From assembly GCA_012519875.1 (NCBI GenBank), contig JAAYPL010000189.1, positions 1 to 7,466 on the forward strand: DNA of 7,466 nt. The letters are read 5' to 3'. The notes beneath the pieces were generated by a model. The model made no database searches and was not told where the DNA came from. It saw only the letters and a list, made by a program, of their open reading frames with translations. Position numbers and translations under genes: made by a program. Shown here in pieces: positions 1 through 6,047 of the stretch. Each line of letters starts with the position of its first letter. Position 1 is the first letter of the stretch. Origin of the DNA: Clostridiaceae bacterium (GTDB lineage Bacteria; Bacillota; Clostridia; Saccharofermentanales; UBA5734).

Positions 1-114
1 CAATGTTCGTGTCCCACAACTTCTCTCCTTTACGTGTGGTTTGGTCACTTACATTGTATTAGAGATGGTTTTGTGGGACATCTCTTTTTGCGTCACTTCA
101 GTTTACATTTCGCC
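1..114 (+). repeat. Direct repeat, copy 1, partial at window edge
   Basis: This stretch is identical base for base to 5876-5989. Identity ends sharply after TTTCGCC: here the next bases belong to the 3' end of the citrate synthase gene, while in the other copy they belong to the aminotransferase leader. The left end is not visible because the window begins inside the repeat. It contains a 9-bp inverted pair, GTCCCACAA (11-19) with TTGTGGGAC (71-79), and a hairpin AGAGATG (61-67) / CATCTCT (79-85) followed by a short T run. It looks more AT-rich than the flanking genes. Inference: an end of an insertion sequence, a MITE-like remnant, or a duplicated regulatory RNA. No transposase is visible and I could not assign a family. 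Confidence 0.9.
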
Positions 115-1465
115 GTTTGTTGAACGGAACATAGGGGCGGCGTTTTTCCACGCATTTGTAGGCCGGGCGAATGATCCGGCCGCCGCTGATCAGCTCTTCG
201 ATACGGTGAGCGCTCCAGCCGGCAATACGGGCAACCGCAAAGATCGGTGTAAAAAGCTCCGGCGGGATACTCAGCATACTGTAGACCAGGCCGGAATAAA
301 AGTCCACGTTGGCACAAACCGCCTTGTCTTTTCTTTTGGTATTGTAAAAAACTTCCGGTGCCAAGCGTTCGACCAACGTATACAATTCGTATTCCTGCTC
401 CCGGCCGGATTCAAAAGCCAGCGCCCGGGCATAATCACGCAGCAGCTTGGTCCGGGGATCCGACAGGGTGTAAACAGCGTGCCCGATGCCGTAGATCAGA
501 CCGGAATGATCAAAGGCTTTCTTTTCCAGGAGATTGACGAGATGTTGACTGATCTCCATTTCACTGCGCCAGTTCTTGACTTGTTTTTTCAGATCTTCCA
601 TCATGGCGAATGCCTTGCTGCTGGCGCCGCCATGCTGCGGTCCCTTGAGGGACCCGATGGCGGCGGCAATGACCGAATAGGTGTCGGACCCTGATGAGGA
701 AACGGCGCGGGTAACAAATGTCGAGTTGTTGCCGCCACCATGTTCGGCATGCAGAACCAGGGAAAGATCCAGGATCCTGGCCTCCAGATCGGTAAACTGG
801 CCATCGGGACGGATCATGTGCAAAAGGTTCTGCGCCGTATTGTATTCAGGCAGCGGTGGATGGAGAAACAGGCTGTCCCGGTCAAAATAATGGCGTTTGG
901 CCATATAGGCATATGCCACCATGGTCGGGAAGCGGGCGATCAATTCGATGCACTGGCGCAAAACATTTTCAATGGATATGTCGTCGGCATTGTCGTCAAA
1001 CGCGTACAGCGAAAGGACATTGCGCGCCAGTTTATTCATGACATCCGGACTGGGCGCCTTAAGGATCATGTCCTCGGTAAATCCGGGCGGAAGCTGGCGA
1101 TTGGCAGCCAGAAGCTTGCTGAATTGGTCCAGCTGCTCCGCGGTGGGCAACTCGCCGAAAATCAACAGATAAGTCACTTCCTCGAAACCATAACGCTTAT
1201 CATGGAAGAAGCCGTTGACCAAATCACTGATGGCCATGCCGCGGTAATACAAACGTCCTTCAACCGGTATGCGGTCATTGTCATCCATAATATAGGAAAA
1301 GACCTCGCCGATTTCGGTCAGGCCGACCAGCACGCCGGTACCGTTTTCATTGCGCAGGCCACGCTTGACGCTGTAGCGTTCGTACAAAGAAGTGGTAATC
1401 TGTGATCTGGCGATCGTGCTGTCTGCCAACTCCTTGATCAGCTTTTTCTGGTTATCATCAAACAT
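98..1465 (-). CDS. gltA: Citrate synthase (citrate/2-methylcitrate synthase family)
   Basis: Condenses oxaloacetate with acetyl-CoA to citrate in the cytoplasm, the entry step of the oxidative TCA arm. The 455-residue product has the expected active-site set: LHAEHGGG with H242, GPQHGGA with H278, GIGHAVYTLSDPR with H329 and R338, VDFYSGL with D388, and RPAYK with R433. By analogy with the pig enzyme, H278 and D388 are catalytic. I chose the ATG at 1465 because AAGGAGG lies at 1476-1482, 10 nt upstream; a longer frame from 1516 would overlap the aconitase stop. Only 19 bp separate it from aconitase, so the two are co-transcribed. The C-terminus is odd: family members usually end near YVPxxxR, and here YVPFNK is followed by RRNVN, whose final residues and TGA come from the repeat at 1-114. 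A methylcitrate synthase activity is possible. Confidence 0.95.
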   Translation of the reverse strand: MFDDNQKKLIKELADSTIARSQITTSLYERYSVKRGLRNENGTGVLVGLTEIGEVFSYIMDDNDRIPVEGRLYYRGMAISDLVNGFFHDKRYGFEEVTYLLIFGELPTAEQLDQFSKLLAANRQLPPGFTEDMILKAPSPDVMNKLARNVLSLYAFDDNADDISIENVLRQCIELIARFPTMVAYAYMAKRHYFDRDSLFLHPPLPEYNTAQNLLHMIRPDGQFTDLEARILDLSLVLHAEHGGGNNSTFVTRAVSSSGSDTYSVIAAAIGSLKGPQHGGASSKAFAMMEDLKKQVKNWRSEMEISQHLVNLLEKKAFDHSGLIYGIGHAVYTLSDPRTKLLRDYARALAFESGREQEYELYTLVERLAPEVFYNTKRKDKAVCANVDFYSGLVYSMLSIPPELFTPIFAVARIAGWSAHRIEELISGGRIIRPAYKCVEKRRPYVPFNKRRNVN

Positions 1466-1484
1466 GATTGGTCTGCCTCCTTGG

Positions 1485-3428
1485 TCAATCGGTCTTTTCA
1501 CGTGCACGGGTGTCATTCAGCAAACCACCTGCGAGCAGTATCCGTGCCTGGCGATCGGATAGATCCAGGGAGCACACAATGGAAGTCGACCGGGTGCGAT
1601 TAAGCACCACCAGCGGCTGGCCGGAAGACAGAGCACGAACCTGCTCCTCCGCATTTTCGATGATCAATTCATCAAGCAGTCCAAGATGATCGTAATCGGC
1701 CGGATTTTTAAATTGAAGGGGCAAAATGCCATTGTTGATCAGGTTTGCCATATGGATCCTGGCAAAGGACTTGGCCAGCACTGCTCGGACTCCAAGCTGC
1801 AACGGCGCCAAAGCCGCGTGCTCGCGGCTGGATCCTTGACCATAATTGGTTCCGGCAACGATGAATCCGCCACCTTCGGCCTTGGCTCGCGAAGGGAATT
1901 CCGGATCACAGGGCGTCAGGCAATAGTCGGCCAGATAGGGCACGTTGGAGCGGTAAGGTAAAAGCTTGGCATTGGAAGGCATGATGTGGTCAGTGGTGAT
2001 GTCATCTCCGACCGTGATCAGCACTTTGCCGGCAATGTCGCCCTTGATCGCCTGATTAACCGGGAACGGCTTGATATTGGGTCCGCGGATTACTTCGACA
2101 GATGAGCCGTCTTCGGCCGGCGGGATGATCAGATTGTCGTTGATGCTAAAATACGACGGCAACGAAATTTGCGGGGGCGAACCCAAGGTCCGCGGGTCGG
2201 TCAAAACGCCGGTCAGGGCGCTGGCAGCAGCGACCTCCGGTCCGACCAGATAAACACTGGCCGAAGCCGTGCCCGAACGACCGTAAAAGTTTCGGTTATT
2301 GGTCCGGAGCGAAACCGCATTGGTTCGCGGTGCCTGGCCCATGCCGATACAAGGCCCGCAAGCCGATTCCAAAATCCGCGCGCCGGCGGCAATCATGTCG
2401 GACAAGGCACCGCAATCGGCCAGCATGTTCAAAACCTGCCGGGAACCGGGAGCAATAACCAAAGAGACATCCGGGTAAACCGACCGGCCTTTGAGAATAG
2501 CGGCAACCTTGAGCATATCCATCAAAGAAGAGTTGGTGCAACTGCCGATGGCCACCTGATCGATGGCGATCGGCCCGATCTGACGGACAGCAGCAACATT
2601 ATCCGGGCTGTGCGGGCGAGCCGCCAGCGGCTCAAGCTTGTCCAGATCGATGTGCCAGTATTCATCGTAGACCGCATCGGCATCCGGCTCCAACGGCTGA
2701 AAGTCTTCTTCCCGTCCTTGCGCCCGAAGAAAAGCCCGCGTCACATCATCACTGGGGAAAATCGAGGTGGTTGCGCCGAGCTCGGCTCCCATATTGGTTA
2801 TTGTGGCGCGTTCCGGAACGGTCAGGTCGGCCAGTGCACCGCCGGCATATTCAATGATTTTACCCACGCCGCCTTTGACGGTCAGCCGCCGGAGTACTTC
2901 GAGAATGATATCTTTGGCGCTCACCCAGGGTTGCAGCCGGCCGGACAGTTCGATCTTGACCATACGAGGCATGGTCAGGTAGTACGGGCCGCCCCCCATG
3001 GCCACAGCCACATCCAGTCCGCCGGCACCGATTGCCAGCATGCCGATACCGCCGCAGGTCGGCGTATGGCTGTCCGATCCGAGCAATGTTTTGCCGGGCA
3101 CGCCAAAGCGTTCAATATGAACCTGGTGGCAAACACCGTTGCCGGGTTTGGAAAAAAGGATACCGTATTTTTTTGCGACGGTTTGGATATACCGGTGGTC
3201 ATCGGCGTTCTCAAAACCGGTCTGCAGGGTATTGTGGTCAATATAGGCCACCGACAGCTCGGTTTTGACACGTGGCAGACCGATGGCCTCGAATTGCAAA
3301 TAAGCCATTGTACCGGTCGAATCCTGAGTCAGGGTCTGATCAATCCGAATGGCAATTTCACAGCCGGCCGTCATTTCACCGCCGAGCAGATGCCGGCTGA
3401 TTATTTTTTGTGACATGGTCAGGCCCAC
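1485..3428 (-). CDS. acn: Aconitate hydratase, Aquifex-type single chain
   Basis: Isomerises citrate to isocitrate with a [4Fe-4S] cluster. The 647-residue protein is shorter than the roughly 900-residue AcnA/AcnB enzymes and fits the Aquifex-type putative aconitase family. Visible motifs are QDSTGT (35-40), AYIDHN (61-66), GSDSHT (117-122), cluster ligands C297 in GSCTNSS and C357/C360 in ACGPCIG, and the swivel-domain signature GTNYGQGSSREHAALAP (526-542) within the same chain. The start is GTG at 3428, because AGGAGG at 3437-3442 lies 8 nt upstream; the in-frame ATG four codons later is too far from it. It is first in an operon with citrate synthase, which supports aconitase over the related 3-isopropylmalate or homoaconitate dehydratases. 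No isocitrate dehydrogenase is in the window. Confidence 0.93.
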   Translation of the reverse strand: MGLTMSQKIISRHLLGGEMTAGCEIAIRIDQTLTQDSTGTMAYLQFEAIGLPRVKTELSVAYIDHNTLQTGFENADDHRYIQTVAKKYGILFSKPGNGVCHQVHIERFGVPGKTLLGSDSHTPTCGGIGMLAIGAGGLDVAVAMGGGPYYLTMPRMVKIELSGRLQPWVSAKDIILEVLRRLTVKGGVGKIIEYAGGALADLTVPERATITNMGAELGATTSIFPSDDVTRAFLRAQGREEDFQPLEPDADAVYDEYWHIDLDKLEPLAARPHSPDNVAAVRQIGPIAIDQVAIGSCTNSSLMDMLKVAAILKGRSVYPDVSLVIAPGSRQVLNMLADCGALSDMIAAGARILESACGPCIGMGQAPRTNAVSLRTNNRNFYGRSGTASASVYLVGPEVAAASALTGVLTDPRTLGSPPQISLPSYFSINDNLIIPPAEDGSSVEVIRGPNIKPFPVNQAIKGDIAGKVLITVGDDITTDHIMPSNAKLLPYRSNVPYLADYCLTPCDPEFPSRAKAEGGGFIVAGTNYGQGSSREHAALAPLQLGVRAVLAKSFARIHMANLINNGILPLQFKNPADYDHLGLLDELIIENAEEQVRALSSGQPLVVLNRTRSTSIVCSLDLSDRQARILLAGGLLNDTRAREKTD

Positions 3429-3470
3429 GTTTGCTCCCTCCTAAAGGTGTCATATACAATCTTCTAGATA

Positions 3471-3499
3471 TTATTATTCATTCTATGAGTTGCTGTCAA
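3471..3499 (-). promoter_or_regulatory. Promoter of the aconitase-citrate synthase operon
   Basis: Read on the minus strand, a perfect -35 TTGACA (3494-3499) is followed after 17 nt by TAATAA (3471-3476) as the -10. Transcription would start near 3464, giving a leader of about 36 nt before the GTG start. TAATAT three bases further on is an alternative -10 with a 20-nt spacer, which is less likely. No operator or riboswitch-like structure is evident in this short leader. Confidence 0.75.
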
Positions 3500-3572
3500 T
3501 GATTAAATGATAGGTATTATGGCTGATTTAACGCTTTTTACTCATATTTACAGAAAATTGTTATTTAAAATT

Positions 3573-3600
3573 TTGCAAGTTATGGAGTGTCAACTTGCAA
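3573..3600 (-). terminator. Hairpin, probable terminator of the infC-trmH operon
   Basis: A perfect 9-bp inverted repeat TTGCAAGTT (3573-3581) / AACTTGCAA (3592-3600) with a 10-nt loop lies 8 nt beyond the stop of the methyltransferase gene. On the minus strand the stem is followed by AATTTTAAAT, a weak U-rich tail. The position suits a terminator, but the stem is AT-rich and the tail imperfect. An alternative is a dyad operator upstream of the aconitase promoter. Confidence 0.5.
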
Positions 3601-3608
3601 TTAACCAG

Positions 3609-4448
3609 CTACGAGCCGGCACCGGATTTGTTGTTGCGGCCGATCCGATATCTCATCAGGTCATGGCAAAGAACAGCTGCAGCCGCTGCGACATTGAGGG
3701 ATTCGGCCCGCCCGGGCATGGCAACAGCCACCCGTTTTCGGCAAATTTCTCTGGCCTCGGGAGACAGACCTCTTGCCTCATTGCCGACGATCAGAGCCGC
3801 CGGCAATCGGATATCGGCCGGAAGATACCCGGCTGCCGAAGGATCGGCGGCCAGCAATGTGCCTGGCCGGTCGGACGTCCGAAACCAGGCAGAGACCGCC
3901 TTGATATCGGGGAAACAGACCAGCGGCAGATGAAAGCACGAGCCCATAGCCGCCCGAACAACCTTGTCATTAAATGGATACACGGTGCTTTCGGTCAAAA
4001 GGACAGCGTCAAAGGCAAACGCATCGGCCGTACGAATCATCGTGCCCAAATTGCCGGGATCCTGGATGTTTTCCGCAATCAAATACAACCCGTTGTCGGA
4101 CGGGGGATCCGGCGGTTGATCGATCGCCGGTGCTTGGCAAACCAAGGCGACGCCCTGCGGATTTTGCGTATCACAAAGCGTCTTAAACAAGTGATCCGGC
4201 AGGATCAGCGTCTGAACCGATTCTCCGGCCAGCTGCTGCAGCGGCTCGGCGACCGGAAGATCAGCTGCTGAATCACTGAGAAGAAAATAGACCGCAGCAA
4301 CACCCGATTCCAGCGCATCCTGACAAAGCCGGAATCCTTCGAGAAAAATCAGGCCGGTTTTCTGGCTTCGCCGTGGACGGCGGATAGCAGCGATTGTCCG
4401 ATAGGTCGTATTGTCACGACTTTCAATTCGTCTATGCTGATTCTTCAT
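3609..4448 (-). CDS. SpoU/TrmH-family RNA 2'-O-methyltransferase
   Basis: Predicted to transfer a methyl group from S-adenosylmethionine to a ribose 2'-OH of rRNA or tRNA. The 279-residue chain has an N-terminal substrate-binding region (about 1-100) and a C-terminal knotted SPOUT domain. All three family motifs are present: NIQDPGNLGTMIRTADAF (127-144, with N133 and R139), IVGNEARGL (220-228, with E224), and PGRAESLNVAAAAAVL (245-260, with S249 and N252). I chose the ATG at 4448, preceded by AAGGG at a 5-nt spacing; a frame open to 4502 would put the start inside the upstream hairpin region. It follows rplT by 71 bp, an arrangement common in Bacillota and other phyla. The exact target (RlmB-like, TsnR-like or tRNA) cannot be read from sequence. 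Confidence 0.9.
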   Translation of the reverse strand: MKNQHRRIESRDNTTYRTIAAIRRPRRSQKTGLIFLEGFRLCQDALESGVAAVYFLLSDSAADLPVAEPLQQLAGESVQTLILPDHLFKTLCDTQNPQGVALVCQAPAIDQPPDPPSDNGLYLIAENIQDPGNLGTMIRTADAFAFDAVLLTESTVYPFNDKVVRAAMGSCFHLPLVCFPDIKAVSAWFRTSDRPGTLLAADPSAAGYLPADIRLPAALIVGNEARGLSPEAREICRKRVAVAMPGRAESLNVAAAAAVLCHDLMRYRIGRNNKSGAGS

Positions 4449-4468
4449 TTTTTCCCTTAAATACCGTG

Positions 4469-4492
4469 AAGGACGGGCACTCACCCGTCCTT
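4469..4492 (-). promoter_or_regulatory. Strong intercistronic hairpin between rplT and trmH-like gene
   Basis: AAGGACGGG (4469-4477) and CCCGTCCTT (4484-4492) form a perfect 9-bp GC-rich stem with a 6-nt loop. On neither strand is it followed by a T run, so it is not a standard intrinsic terminator. It may lower expression of the methyltransferase relative to the ribosomal proteins, protect the 3' end of the upstream mRNA, or act as a processing site. The function is inferred from position only. Confidence 0.55.
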
Positions 4493-4519
4493 GGCAATGC
4501 AACGGCTATGAGGCGCAAC

Positions 4520-4873
4520 TTAAAGAGCTTTGCGGGCCTGCTCACAAAGGGCGGCAAAACCGGCCGGATCGCGGACGGCAATATCCGCCAGAACTTTACG
4601 ATCAAGGGCGATCTGCGCACGTGAAAGGCCGTTCATAAAACGGCTGTAGGACAGGCCATTAAGACGAGCGGCTGCATTGATGCGCGTAATCCACAGTCTG
4701 CGAAACTCACGTTTTTTGTTGCGACGGTCCCGATAAGCGTAGCTCAGGGACTTCATCACTTGTTGGTTGGCAACTTTGAACAGTTTGCTTTTATTACCGA
4801 AATAACCTCTGGCAAGTTTGAGAACCTTTTTGTGTCGTGCTCTACCGCGCACGGACCTCTTAACTCTGGTCAT
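4520..4873 (-). CDS. rplT: 50S ribosomal protein L20
   Basis: Large-subunit protein that binds 23S rRNA early and is needed for 50S assembly. The 117 residues match the usual length and start with the family signature TRVKRSVRGRARHKKVLKLA, followed by GYFGNKSKLF and a basic helical stretch DRRNKKREFRRLWITRINAA. In Bacillus subtilis L20 is also the autogenous repressor of infC-rpmI-rplT. GGGAGG lies 9 nt upstream of the ATG. It follows rpmI by 44 bp. Confidence 0.98.
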   Translation of the reverse strand: MTRVKRSVRGRARHKKVLKLARGYFGNKSKLFKVANQQVMKSLSYAYRDRRNKKREFRRLWITRINAAARLNGLSYSRFMNGLSRAQIALDRKVLADIAVRDPAGFAALCEQARKAL

Positions 4874-4917
4874 ATTGAAAAACCTCCCGATTTATTGCTG
4901 TATTTGCAGACGCATAC

Positions 4918-5115
4918 TCATTTATAAGGAATAAGTTTGAGAATATTTTTTTGGTCAGACGGCGAAGCCACCAGCAGTTTGCGCAGATTGCGCTTCCGCT
5001 TGGTCGTCTTCTTGGTCAGGATATGTCTTTTGTATGCCTGGGTCCGCAGCACTTTACCGGTACCGGTAACTTTAAACCTCTTTTTTGATGAACTATGTGT
5101 CTTCTGCTTTGGCAT
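4918..5115 (-). CDS. rpmI: 50S ribosomal protein L35
   Basis: Small basic protein of the large ribosomal subunit, 65 residues as expected. It begins MPKQKTHSSSKKRFKVTGTG and contains the KRHILTKKTTKRKRNLRK block typical of L35. GGAGG lies 8 nt before the ATG. It sits between infC (41 bp) and rplT (44 bp), the conserved order of this operon. Confidence 0.98.
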   Translation of the reverse strand: MPKQKTHSSSKKRFKVTGTGKVLRTQAYKRHILTKKTTKRKRNLRKLLVASPSDQKNILKLIPYK

Positions 5116-5156
5116 TTGCGTTTCCTCCTCTATCGATACTTCTCGTGTTATTGTAC

Positions 5157-5684
5157 TTAATTTTTTCGCGGTGCAAGATACAGGACCATGTTACGGCCTT
5201 CGACTCGCGGTTCACGGTCAACCTGCCCATATTCTTCACAGGCCGCGACGAACTGTTCCATGACGTCAAAGCCACGGTGGGTATAGGCCATCTCCCGCCC
5301 CCGAAACTTGAGTACAACCTTGACCCGGTCACCGTCTTGCAGGAATCGGCAGGCATTTCTGGTCTTATATTCGAGATCGTGCGCCTCGGTGTTCAGCTTA
5401 AGTTGGACTTCCTTAACTTCCGTCACCTTTTGATTTTTTCTGGCCTCGCGTTCCCTCTTGGCTTGTTCAAACATGTACTTGCCATAGTCCATGATCCTGC
5501 AGACCGGATTGTCCGCTTGCGACGCAACCAGAACCAAATCCAGATCCTGATCCATAGCCCGTTTTCTGGCTTCGGCCAATGGAACAATCCCCACCATGCT
5601 GCCGTCGCTCTCGATCAGCCGCACGTTCTGAAACTTGATTTGATCATTGACCATAAGACCACTGCTTCGCTTGCCGATATCCAT
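5157..5684 (-). CDS. infC: Translation initiation factor IF-3
   Basis: IF3 binds the 30S subunit, prevents premature joining of 50S and checks start codon and initiator tRNA. The 175 residues contain an N-terminal domain (about 12-80, with DNPVCRIMDYGKYMFEQ), a linker and a C-terminal domain (about 87-172, ending VEGRNMVLYLAPRKN). The start is uncertain. ATG at 5684 has only 3 nt between GGGGG of its AGGGGG and the codon, which is too close. The in-frame ATC at 5678 has 9 nt, and IF3 genes are known to use rare AUU/AUC/AUA starts for autoregulation. A frame open to 5732 would start inside the leader hairpin and is rejected. First gene of infC-rpmI-rplT. Confidence 0.96.
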   Translation of the reverse strand: MDIGKRSSGLMVNDQIKFQNVRLIESDGSMVGIVPLAEARKRAMDQDLDLVLVASQADNPVCRIMDYGKYMFEQAKREREARKNQKVTEVKEVQLKLNTEAHDLEYKTRNACRFLQDGDRVKVVLKFRGREMAYTHRGFDVMEQFVAACEEYGQVDREPRVEGRNMVLYLAPRKN

Positions 5685-5826
5685 GCACCCCCTGTAAAAT
5701 AAAAAATGAGCTGATGCCCCGCATCCGCTCAAGCCGCAAACATATCCGCCCCAACCGGCGAATGTTCCAGCTATTAACCTCTTCGCTGAGCTTGAGGTGA
5801 GAAGCGGATGCTTCTACTTGTTAACA
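5685..5826 (-). ncRNA. infC operon leader, L20-leader-like attenuator
   Basis: This untranslated stretch runs from the predicted transcription start near 5826 to infC. On the minus strand it has in order: a 6-bp hairpin AGAAGC/GCTTCT with a 4-nt loop (5800-5815), a 5-bp stem ACCTC/GAGGT (5777-5798), a small CGCC/GGCG hairpin (5747-5760), and a terminator-like hairpin (5707-5731). CTCAAGC (5790-5796) is complementary to GCTTGAG (5728-5734) in the 5' side of the terminator, so an antiterminator is possible. B. subtilis controls the same operon by L20-dependent premature termination. That this leader works the same way is inference; I did not align it to the Rfam L20 leader model. Confidence 0.6.
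5701..5731 (-). terminator. Intrinsic-terminator hairpin in the infC leader
   Basis: On the minus strand TGAGC-GG-ATGC, loop GGG, GCAT-CA-GCTCA (5707-5731) folds into about 10 base pairs with a single G-A mismatch. It is followed directly by six T residues (5701-5706) and a further AT-rich stretch. It lies 17 nt upstream of the infC ATG at 5684, just before the AGGGGG ribosome binding site, so it can act only as a regulated attenuator and not as an end-of-gene terminator. Confidence 0.75.
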
Positions 5827-5832
5827 GAGCGT

Positions 5833-5861
5833 ATTTTATCTGGTTGTCGCTTGTTTGTCAA
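5833..5861 (-). promoter_or_regulatory. infC operon promoter
   Basis: On the minus strand a perfect -35 TTGACA (5856-5861) is followed after exactly 17 nt by TAAAAT (5833-5838) as the -10. The predicted start is near 5826. It is one of the strongest-looking promoters in the window, as expected for a ribosomal protein operon. Its -35 shares bases with the -35 of the divergent promoter at 5851-5879. Confidence 0.8.
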
Positions 5862-5879
5862 GAAAATTTGTGGTACAAT
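5851..5879 (+). promoter_or_regulatory. Rightward promoter running into repeat copy 2
   Basis: TTGTTT (5851-5856), a 17-nt spacer and TACAAT (5874-5879) preceded by TGG make an extended -10 promoter. The expected start is near 5886, the first base of GTCCCACAA in the repeat. It would drive the aminotransferase gene through a leader of about 160 nt, or a short RNA ending at the hairpin at 5936-5964. The -10 straddles the left limit of the visible repeat identity, so whether the promoter belongs to the repeat cannot be decided here. Confidence 0.7.
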
Positions 5880-5989
5880 GTTCGTGTCCCACAACTTCTC
5901 TCCTTTACGTGTGGTTTGGTCACTTACATTGTATTAGAGATGGTTTTGTGGGACATCTCTTTTTGCGTCACTTCAGTTTACATTTCGCC
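5876..5989 (+). repeat. Direct repeat, copy 2, in aminotransferase leader
   Basis: Identical to 1-114 and in the same orientation, with the right boundary at the same base (after TTTCGCC). It lies between the infC promoter region and the aminotransferase gene. The true left boundary may extend upstream of 5876. The reading frame of the aminotransferase happens to be open across the repeat, but no start with a ribosome binding site is seen in it, so I treat it as non-coding. Confidence 0.9.
5886..5964 (+). ncRNA. Candidate RNA switch or short terminated RNA in the repeat
   Basis: Starting at the predicted transcription start, GUCCCACAA (5886-5894) can pair with UUGUGGGAC (5946-5954), extended by UCUCU (5897-5901) with AGAGA (5936-5940). 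This long stem competes with a terminator-like hairpin AGAGAUG (5936-5942) / CAUCUCU (5954-5960), 11-nt loop, followed by U residues to 5964. The two folds are mutually exclusive, the layout of a terminator/antiterminator pair. Alternatively it is an independent RNA of about 80 nt, or a structure that blocks transcription at an IS end. No known riboswitch core was recognised. Confidence 0.45.
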
Positions 5990-6004
5990 CTATCGTGTCG
6001 TTAA

Positions 6005-6027
6005 CTGCGCAAAAACGGTTTTCGCAG
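6005..6027 (+). promoter_or_regulatory. Hairpin just upstream of the aminotransferase RBS
   Basis: CTGCG (6005-6009) pairs with CGCAG (6023-6027) and AAAA (6011-6014) with TTTT (6019-6022), with one bulged base and an ACGG loop. It ends 5 nt before the AAGGGAGG ribosome binding site (6033-6040) in unique sequence outside the repeat. It may insulate or modulate translation; no evidence beyond position. Confidence 0.4.
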
Positions 6028-6047
6028 GTAGCAAGGGAGGACTTAAT

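Noticed and set aside
41..694. Plus-strand frame of 217 codons starting in repeat copy 1 and running antisense to citrate synthase
   Set aside because: It is a shadow of the citrate synthase gene, has no ribosome binding site and no recognisable domain; only its first 24 or so codons are repeat sequence.
2169..3413. Plus-strand open frame of 414 codons
   Set aside because: Lies wholly antisense to the well-supported aconitase gene, with Gln/Arg/Gly-rich low-similarity composition typical of a shadow frame in GC-rich coding DNA.
3507..4271. Plus-strand frame of 254 codons over the methyltransferase gene
   Set aside because: Antisense to a gene with all three SpoU motifs; no ribosome binding site or family resemblance.
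1..5989. A composite transposon bounded by the two repeat copies
   Set aside because: The enclosed genes are core translation and TCA genes with no cargo or transposase, and target duplications cannot be seen; recombination or assembly explanations are at least as likely.
5808..6047. 80-codon N-terminal extension of the aminotransferase through the repeat
   Set aside because: The start at 6048 has a strong, well-spaced ribosome binding site and the family N-terminus; the upstream frame covers promoter and leader structures and is open by chance.
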